A DNA stretch of 11,627 nucleotides from Euryarchaeota archaeon UBA257. GTDB taxonomy: Archaea > Thermoplasmatota > Poseidoniia > Poseidoniales > Thalassarchaeaceae. Shown piece by piece: positions 8,012-11,627 of this stretch. The stretch covers positions 8,595-20,221 of the forward strand of contig DAJO01000039.1 in NCBI GenBank assembly GCA_002498985.1, in the 5' to 3' direction. The translations under genes and the position numbers were made by a program. The notes below the pieces were generated by a model that worked only from the letters and a program-made list of their open reading frames with translations, was not told where the DNA came from and did no database searches. How positions within the stretch are numbered: position 1 is the stretch's first letter; every line of letters starts with the position of its first letter.

Positions 8012-8551
8012 CTAATCACTCAAGAAAATATTTTCTCTGTAATATGATAGTTCCCCAATACTTCCTCTAATATCCTCCAATGCTCTGTGGCCAGAATTAT
8101 TCCTCCATTTTGGTACATCAGGATACCATCTCCTTACCAATTCTTTCACACTCGTAACATCAACACTTCGATAATGGAAAAAGGCGTGTAGAGTTGGCAT
8201 ATATCTACGTAAAAACCGACGGTCTTGACCGATTGTATTTCCACACAGTGGTGGAACACCAGCTAGACAATGTAACTGTAAAAATTCTAATGTTAGATTT
8301 TCTGCTTCACTCATAGTAATATTGGATGAACGCACTCTTTCTATCAATCCATTTTGAGTATGGTGGGAAACATTCCAATCATCCATTTTTACTAAGTCTT
8401 CTTCTGAAACTGAGATTGCGAAGCTAGGTCCTTCAGCAACTATGGATAAATCTCCTTCAGTAACAATTGTAGCAATCTCAATGATTGTATTTTCATCAGG
8501 GTCTAAACCTGTCATTTCAAGATCTATCCATACCAAGCGGTCCTCAACCAT
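8012..8551 (-). CDS. orn: Oligoribonuclease (DEDDh 3'-5' exoribonuclease)
   Basis: Orn degrades RNA of two to about five nucleotides to mononucleotides, completing mRNA decay; in bacteria it also removes pGpG. At 179 residues it matches the E. coli enzyme (181). The DEDDh catalytic set is complete: Asp10 and Glu12 in WIDLEMTGLDP, Asp110 in GNTIGQDRRFL, His155 and Asp160 in GHRALEDIRGSI. RSVDVTSVKELVRRWYP (128-144) is also typical. Everything expected is present, so it should be active. Orn is best known from proteobacteria, actinobacteria and eukaryotic mitochondria, and many archaea rely on other nanoRNases, so its presence here suggests old lateral acquisition (inference). It is the first gene of a probable orn-sprT operon, divergent from the MFS gene. 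An AATAAG element about 24-29 bases upstream of the ATG could be its TATA box. Confidence 0.95.
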   Translation of the reverse strand: MVEDRLVWIDLEMTGLDPDENTIIEIATIVTEGDLSIVAEGPSFAISVSEEDLVKMDDWNVSHHTQNGLIERVRSSNITMSEAENLTLEFLQLHCLAGVPPLCGNTIGQDRRFLRRYMPTLHAFFHYRSVDVTSVKELVRRWYPDVPKWRNNSGHRALEDIRGSIGELSYYRENIFLSD

Positions 8552-8628
8552 GATACTTGCGATGACAGTTCAGTCTTATTAGTTATGACGAAGCATCAGT
8601 ATGATAATACATAAGTTATGCGAAGATT
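8552..8628. promoter_or_regulatory. Divergent promoter region of orn and the MFS gene
   Basis: This 77-bp region must drive both orn (-) and the exporter (+). A candidate TATA element for orn is AATAAG on the minus strand at 8575-8580. For the exporter it is GATAATACAT at 8603-8612, rather close to the ATG. A near-perfect direct repeat (AGTTATGACGAAG and AGTTATGCGAAG) flanks these elements. No strong Shine-Dalgarno sequence precedes either start. Confidence 0.4.
8581..8625 (+). repeat. Imperfect direct repeat in the orn/MFS intergenic region
   Basis: Copy 1, AGTTATGACGAAG, is at 8581-8593. Copy 2, AGTTATGCGAAG, is at 8614-8625. They match over 12 bases with one base deleted. The copies start 33 bp apart, about three helical turns, so a protein could contact both on one DNA face. 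An operator is possible but unproven; at this AT content some chance repeats are expected. Confidence 0.4.
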
Positions 8629-9894
8629 ATGAGTGGCATAGGATACTTTCAACTCTTGAAAGAAAATAAGCCATTTCGCCGGTTGTTTACGGCAGATATG
8701 ATATCGTATATTGGGGACTGGTTCACTGTTATTGCACTGTTCATTCTAGCAGGAGAAGCAACTGATAATTCTCCTCTAGCAATTGCTGGTGTATTAGTAA
8801 CTAGAAGCTTTGGAATGGCTTTATGTGATCCTTTTTCAGGTATGTTTGCAGATAGATATTCCAGAAAAGGATTAATGATGTTATCTAATTTTATTTCTCT
8901 GTCAGCTTTGGTTTCTGTAGTCTCATTTAACCTTCTTAATAATTTATTTTCATACTATTTTCTTGCATTTATTATGGTCTTAGCAAAATCGCTGTTTGAT
9001 CCTGCTGAATTTTCATACCTTCCTAAAATTTGTTCAAATGATGAACTGATTACAGCAAATGCATTAGGTTCCGGGGGGTGGTCTGTAGCCTTGGGAATTG
9101 GTGCAGGAATAGGAGGCTTAACGATCTCAGAATTTGGAATTACTACTGCTTTATGGATCGATTGTTCAACCTTTTTACTTTCGATTTTATTAATATCTAC
9201 TCTACCTCCTGGTGGACCTGATAACCCTGTTAAAGGTAAGCTCACACCTAAATCTGCGTTTAGTGAAATTATTTCCGGTTGGAAATATATTCGTAGTGAA
9301 CCGGCAATCGGTAGAGTTGTGTTTGCTAAAGGAATGTGGGCATCAGGAGGGGGAGCACAAGTATTCTTACTAATTTTAATTGGCATGGAAACTAGTTTTG
9401 GAGAATTAGCTGCAGGAATAGGTTTGCTATTTATGATCAGAGGCTTTGGTTCCGGTTTCGGCCCGATAATCGCTAGACCATTAATGGAAAAAAGAGACTT
9501 TTTACCATACCTCCTAGGTGTTTCAGTGGGCATATCAGGGATATTTTATCTCTTAGTTGCTTATTTTGAATGGACCGATATCCTATTGCTATTAGTGTTC
9601 TGTGCACATGCTAGTTCGGGCGTTAACTGGGTTTATTCAACCACAATGCTTCAAATTCGTTCTGGTGATGAATGGAGAGGTAGAGTGGCAGGTACAGATT
9701 ACTTAGTGATCACATTTACCATGGGTTGCTCGGCACTGGCTGCTGCACTTATACTAGAGAATAATCTCCTAGAATTGAGAGAAGTAATTGCACTATCAGC
9801 ATTTATTCAGATTATTATAGGAATGGGGTGGATTTTATTTGCTTCACCAAAAGAAAAAAAGTTTTCCAAAAATAATATTAAAACTAGCCTATAA
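8629..9894 (+). CDS. Major facilitator superfamily exporter (MFS_3/DHA3-like)
   Basis: This is a 421-residue integral membrane transporter with about 12 predicted helices. The N-terminus FRRLFTADMISYIGDWF (17-33) is typical of the MFS_3 (EntS-like) drug and siderophore exporter branch. Motif A is intact between helices 2 and 3 as GMFADRYSRKG (71-81). DPAEFSYLPKI (124-134) and EWRGRVAGTDYL (348-359), at the start of a late helix, are also family hallmarks. Such proteins usually expel small molecules by proton antiport; the substrate cannot be read from the sequence. It stands alone, divergent from orn, across a 77-bp region with a near-perfect direct repeat. The last residues are lysine-rich (KEKKFSKNNIKTSL), and the corresponding A-tracts may serve as the terminator of the convergent operon, which its stop overlaps by 11 bp. 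Confidence 0.9.
   Translation: MSGIGYFQLLKENKPFRRLFTADMISYIGDWFTVIALFILAGEATDNSPLAIAGVLVTRSFGMALCDPFSGMFADRYSRKGLMMLSNFISLSALVSVVSFNLLNNLFSYYFLAFIMVLAKSLFDPAEFSYLPKICSNDELITANALGSGGWSVALGIGAGIGGLTISEFGITTALWIDCSTFLLSILLISTLPPGGPDNPVKGKLTPKSAFSEIISGWKYIRSEPAIGRVVFAKGMWASGGGAQVFLLILIGMETSFGELAAGIGLLFMIRGFGSGFGPIIARPLMEKRDFLPYLLGVSVGISGIFYLLVAYFEWTDILLLLVFCAHASSGVNWVYSTTMLQIRSGDEWRGRVAGTDYLVITFTMGCSALAAALILENNLLELREVIALSAFIQIIIGMGWILFASPKEKKFSKNNIKTSL
9854..9883 (-). terminator. Oligo-T terminator candidate of the membrane-protein operon, inside the MFS gene
   Basis: Read on the minus strand directly after the stop codon at 9884, there are T-tracts of 4 (9883-9880), 5 (9872-9868) and 7 (9860-9854) within 30 bases. 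Euryarchaeal RNA polymerases terminate at such tracts without needing a hairpin. On the plus strand the same bases are lysine and asparagine codons at the end of the MFS exporter. Confidence 0.5.
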
Positions 9895-10723
9895 AATTCT
9901 GAAGAAGAATTAATACAACAATAGGTGCAATAGAGAAAATCACATCTCTGAAAAGAGATTTAGAAGATGTTTGAACTTGAGTCGTGATACGTTCTCGTAT
10001 TTCGGTATCAATCTTCTCAATCATTCCTGAAGCTGGATCTTTGGCCTTAGCCAAAACTTCTTCTAGCATATCTACTCCTTTGTCAAGTAGATTTGTGAAA
10101 ATGTCTTGCAATGGATTTCTCTGTTCTGGTTTGTGAATGCCGTCATCATCTTCAGAAATATCAATTATCTCTCTCCAAGGCCTAGGTATAGTAAATTCAT
10201 CTACAGTTTTTAGAAATTCTCTACTTACTACTGTGCCTTCTACAAATATCTTAGCAGTAGTTAGATTATACTTAGCGATAGTCTGAATATTTTTTCTAGA
10301 ACGAGTAACCTTACCGAAATCGACTACTAACCAGATAATACCGGCCAAAATCAATAATATTTTACCAGATTCAGGAGTTTCTATCCAGCTATTCCAACCT
10401 ATATCTCCATCAATTAGTAATCTAGCAGTTAATGCAACTAGAGCAGGTAAAATGAATGAAAGAACTTCATTCATGACAATCTTCCAAAATCCCTCCATTG
10501 GTAGCTTCTTAAATTTGGTTAAGAACCACTTGATATGACCGGTTCTATTTCCAGGGGGAGCATATGTGTTTACTAAATCTATCAAAGGTGGTGCAATTAG
10601 TAATAATCTTAGTAAAAATGGGACAATTAAGAGTAATAGATATGCCTCCCAAGGGGATTCTGGTGGAACACTTGGGAATTGAAGTGCGTCCGACATGGGA
10701 CTAACTGAAACACCACCTGCCAT
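9884..10723 (-). CDS. Unrecognised multi-pass membrane protein with amphipathic helical region
   Basis: I recognise no family. From the ATG at 10723 it has 279 residues. Likely membrane helices lie at about 26-51 (YLLLLIVPFLLRLLLIAPPLIDLV), 85-102 (NEVLSFILPALVALTARL), 120-136 (KILLILAGIIWLVVDFG) and at the very C-terminus, 260-278 (DVIFSIAPIVVLILLQNFI). Between the third and last lies a soluble region of about 120 residues with an acidic patch (SEDDDG) and a long amphipathic stretch (about 205-255, LQDIFTNLLDKGVDMLEEVL onward) that could form a coiled coil or lie on the membrane. A GTG at 10732 would extend it by three residues, but ATG 10723 has the better ribosome site (GGGGTGA, 5 bases away). 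It follows the 144-residue membrane protein gene with a 16-bp gap, so the two probably act together. No catalytic motif is visible. Confidence 0.8.
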   Translation of the reverse strand: MAGGVSVSPMSDALQFPSVPPESPWEAYLLLLIVPFLLRLLLIAPPLIDLVNTYAPPGNRTGHIKWFLTKFKKLPMEGFWKIVMNEVLSFILPALVALTARLLIDGDIGWNSWIETPESGKILLILAGIIWLVVDFGKVTRSRKNIQTIAKYNLTTAKIFVEGTVVSREFLKTVDEFTIPRPWREIIDISEDDDGIHKPEQRNPLQDIFTNLLDKGVDMLEEVLAKAKDPASGMIEKIDTEIRERITTQVQTSSKSLFRDVIFSIAPIVVLILLQNFIG

Positions 10724-10728
10724 GAATG

Positions 10729-10735
10729 TCACCCC
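10729..10735 (-). promoter_or_regulatory. Shine-Dalgarno site that decides the start of the 279-residue membrane protein
   Basis: On the minus strand GGGGTGA lies 5 bases before ATG 10723. It complements the conserved end of 16S rRNA and favours this ATG over the GTG at 10732, which overlaps the site itself. It is the clearest ribosome site in the window. Confidence 0.6.
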
Positions 10736-10739
10736 TTCA

Positions 10740-11174
10740 CTACCTTGACATTCTGGACAACGTATCTGCTTGATTTGATGCTGTTCTCAAGAATAATACA
10801 GCTAAAATTGCAGAAATGATGAATGCAGTCCCCATATAATAGTGAGTATTTGTCATAAGAATCGCTATTCCAATCAGTGAAGAATAAGAAATTACTTGAC
10901 AAATTATTAGTAATCTTTCCAGCATCACATATTCTAACTCGTTGGTACCATCAAATTCTCTAATATAGGAATTTATAAGGAAAAATATAGCTTGAAAAGG
11001 AAGTGCAGCAGCAAGAATCGTCAGTCCAGTAACTACTACCATGTCAGGATCTGCTTGATCTAATTCTAAACCGCGGAACAAAATATTACCCATATTCAAA
11101 CCTATTATTGAAGCGTGAATTGTCCATGCTTTATCGTAAGGCGACGTGGTTTCTCCTGTCGCATTAGAAGCCAT
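10740..11174 (-). CDS. Small unrecognised membrane protein (about 3-4 helices)
   Basis: This 144-residue protein belongs to no family I recognise. Likely membrane helices are at about 46-70 (MVVVTGLTILAAALPFQAIF), 88-107 (LLIICQVISYSSLIGIAILM) and 113-129 (YMGTAFIISAILAVLFL), with a weaker candidate at 16-34 (AWTIHASIIGLNMGNILF). The N-terminus is short and polar and lacks a signal peptide; the C-terminus is short and basic. It is followed closely by the 279-residue membrane protein, whose ribosome site overlaps the intergenic gap, a sign of cotranscription and perhaps a shared complex. The gene lies 99 bp downstream of msrA on the same strand, with a T-rich possible terminator between, so msrA is probably a separate unit. 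The ATG at 11174 has no obvious Shine-Dalgarno sequence. The function is unknown. Confidence 0.78.
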   Translation of the reverse strand: MASNATGETTSPYDKAWTIHASIIGLNMGNILFRGLELDQADPDMVVVTGLTILAAALPFQAIFFLINSYIREFDGTNELEYVMLERLLIICQVISYSSLIGIAILMTNTHYYMGTAFIISAILAVLFLRTASNQADTLSRMSR

Positions 11175-11237
11175 ATAGTAGATTGACTTTTAATCAATAG
11201 TTGAATATTACCCAAGATTAATCTTTTAATTATGTGA

Positions 11238-11268
11238 TTTCGATATAGAAAGAAGAAATCGAAAAAGT
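11238..11268 (-). terminator. T-rich tract with short inverted repeat after msrA
   Basis: Just past the msrA stop codon the minus strand reads CTTTTTCGATTTCTTCTTTC, rich in T. Perfect 7-base arms TTTCGAT (11238-11244) and ATCGAAA (11258-11264) could pair around a 13-base loop. This fits a terminator separating msrA from the membrane-protein operon, although the stem is AT-rich and weak. Confidence 0.4.
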
Positions 11269-11273
11269 TTTTC

Positions 11274-11627
11274 TTACTCATATAGAGATGCATGTTTGGC
11301 CCTTGTTTTGGAAATCTTCGGACTTACAACCATGGCACAATAAGGGTTATTTGGATTATTTGCAAAATAATTATGATGATAATTTTCAGCTACATAGAAA
11401 TTAATTAATGGACTCACTTCAGTAACAATATCATCAACAAAGTTTTGTTGAAGATATCCTATTACTTCATTCACATCTAACTTCTCTTCCTCATTTTTGT
11501 AGTAAACTACACTTCGATATTGTGGACCTATGTCATTTCCTTGACGATTTAATTGGGTTGGATCATGACAAGTGAAAAATACTTCAAGTAATATTTTCCT
11601 TGGGATTATTTCTGAATTAAAAGTGAC
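11274..11627 (-). CDS. msrA: Peptide methionine-S-sulfoxide reductase MsrA, N-terminus beyond window
   Basis: MsrA repairs oxidised proteins by reducing methionine-S-sulfoxide, usually with thioredoxin. The frame is open to the right edge and shows the last 117 residues. They include LLEVFFTCHDPTQLNRQGND (13-32) and IGPQYRS (33-39), the hallmark MsrA block, then AENYHHNYFANNPNNPYC (80-97), in which Cys97 is a probable resolving cysteine. The catalytic cysteine motif (GCFWG) lies outside the window, so activity cannot be checked. An in-frame GTG at 11474 could be mistaken for the start, but the conserved block lies upstream of it. The C-terminus SPKISKTRAKHASLYE is typical of the short MsrA type without a fused MsrB. 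A T-rich stretch follows the stop codon on the transcribed strand. Confidence 0.95.
   Translation of the reverse strand, partial: VTFNSEIIPRKILLEVFFTCHDPTQLNRQGNDIGPQYRSVVYYKNEEEKLDVNEVIGYLQQNFVDDIVTEVSPLINFYVAENYHHNYFANNPNNPYCAMVVSPKISKTRAKHASLYE

Noticed and set aside
8955..9533. 192-residue minus-strand open frame opposite the MFS gene
   Set aside because: It is Pro/Ile/Ser-rich, as expected for the complement of a transmembrane gene; the plus strand has the MFS hallmarks.
11181..11198. Inverted repeat ATTGA...TCAAT upstream of the 144-residue membrane protein
   Set aside because: A five-base stem is expected by chance at this AT content.
11105..11293. 62-residue minus-strand frame spanning the msrA/membrane protein gap
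   Set aside because: It overlaps two better-supported genes, its composition reflects a T-rich terminator region, and there is no ribosome site.

Overview
The window is AT-rich and densely packed. It most likely comes from an archaeon, and my best guess is an uncultured marine euryarchaeon of the Marine Group II/III (Thermoplasmatota) type. The main evidence is a Taw2/TYW2-type wybutosine enzyme, a family known from archaea and eukaryotes but not bacteria. It sits beside genes of bacterial character (uvrC, orn, msrA, a CocE/X-Pro peptidase with a lipobox), and that mixture is common in marine planktonic euryarchaea. Possible archaeal TATA-like elements and oligo-T terminators fit this. The lineage is an inference; no rRNA or other phylogenetic marker is present.

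Layout. Positions 3-1700 (+) hold uvrC, cut at its 5' end by the window edge: the GIY-YIG reading frame runs back to position 3. It converges, with a 6-bp gap, on a 990-residue secreted, single-pass surface protein (1707-4679, -) that I do not recognise. Divergent from that gene is taw2 (4741-5634, +). Next comes a lipoprotein peptidase/esterase of the X-Pro/CocE type (5693-7465, +), whose 3' end overlaps a SprT-like zinc metalloprotease (7437-7997, -) by 29 bp. SprT lies 14 bp downstream of oligoribonuclease orn (8012-8551, -), so the two probably form an operon. Divergent from orn, across a 77-bp intergenic region, is an MFS exporter (8629-9894, +). Its end overlaps by 11 bp a two-gene operon of unrecognised membrane proteins (11174 to 9884, -). 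The last feature is the C-terminal part of msrA (11274-11627, -), running off the right edge.

Functionally this is a mosaic rather than one pathway: DNA repair (UvrC, perhaps SprT), tRNA modification (Taw2), RNA turnover (Orn), oxidative protein repair (MsrA), and cell-envelope functions (surface protein, lipoprotein peptidase, MFS exporter, unknown membrane pair). No mobile element, CRISPR array, tRNA or rRNA was seen. No gene-free stretch exceeds about 100 bp.

The points most worth following up are the repeat-containing 990-residue surface protein, the unknown membrane pair, a bacterial-type Orn in an apparently archaeal genome, and minus-strand oligo-T terminators that appear to be built into lysine codons of the convergent plus-strand genes.
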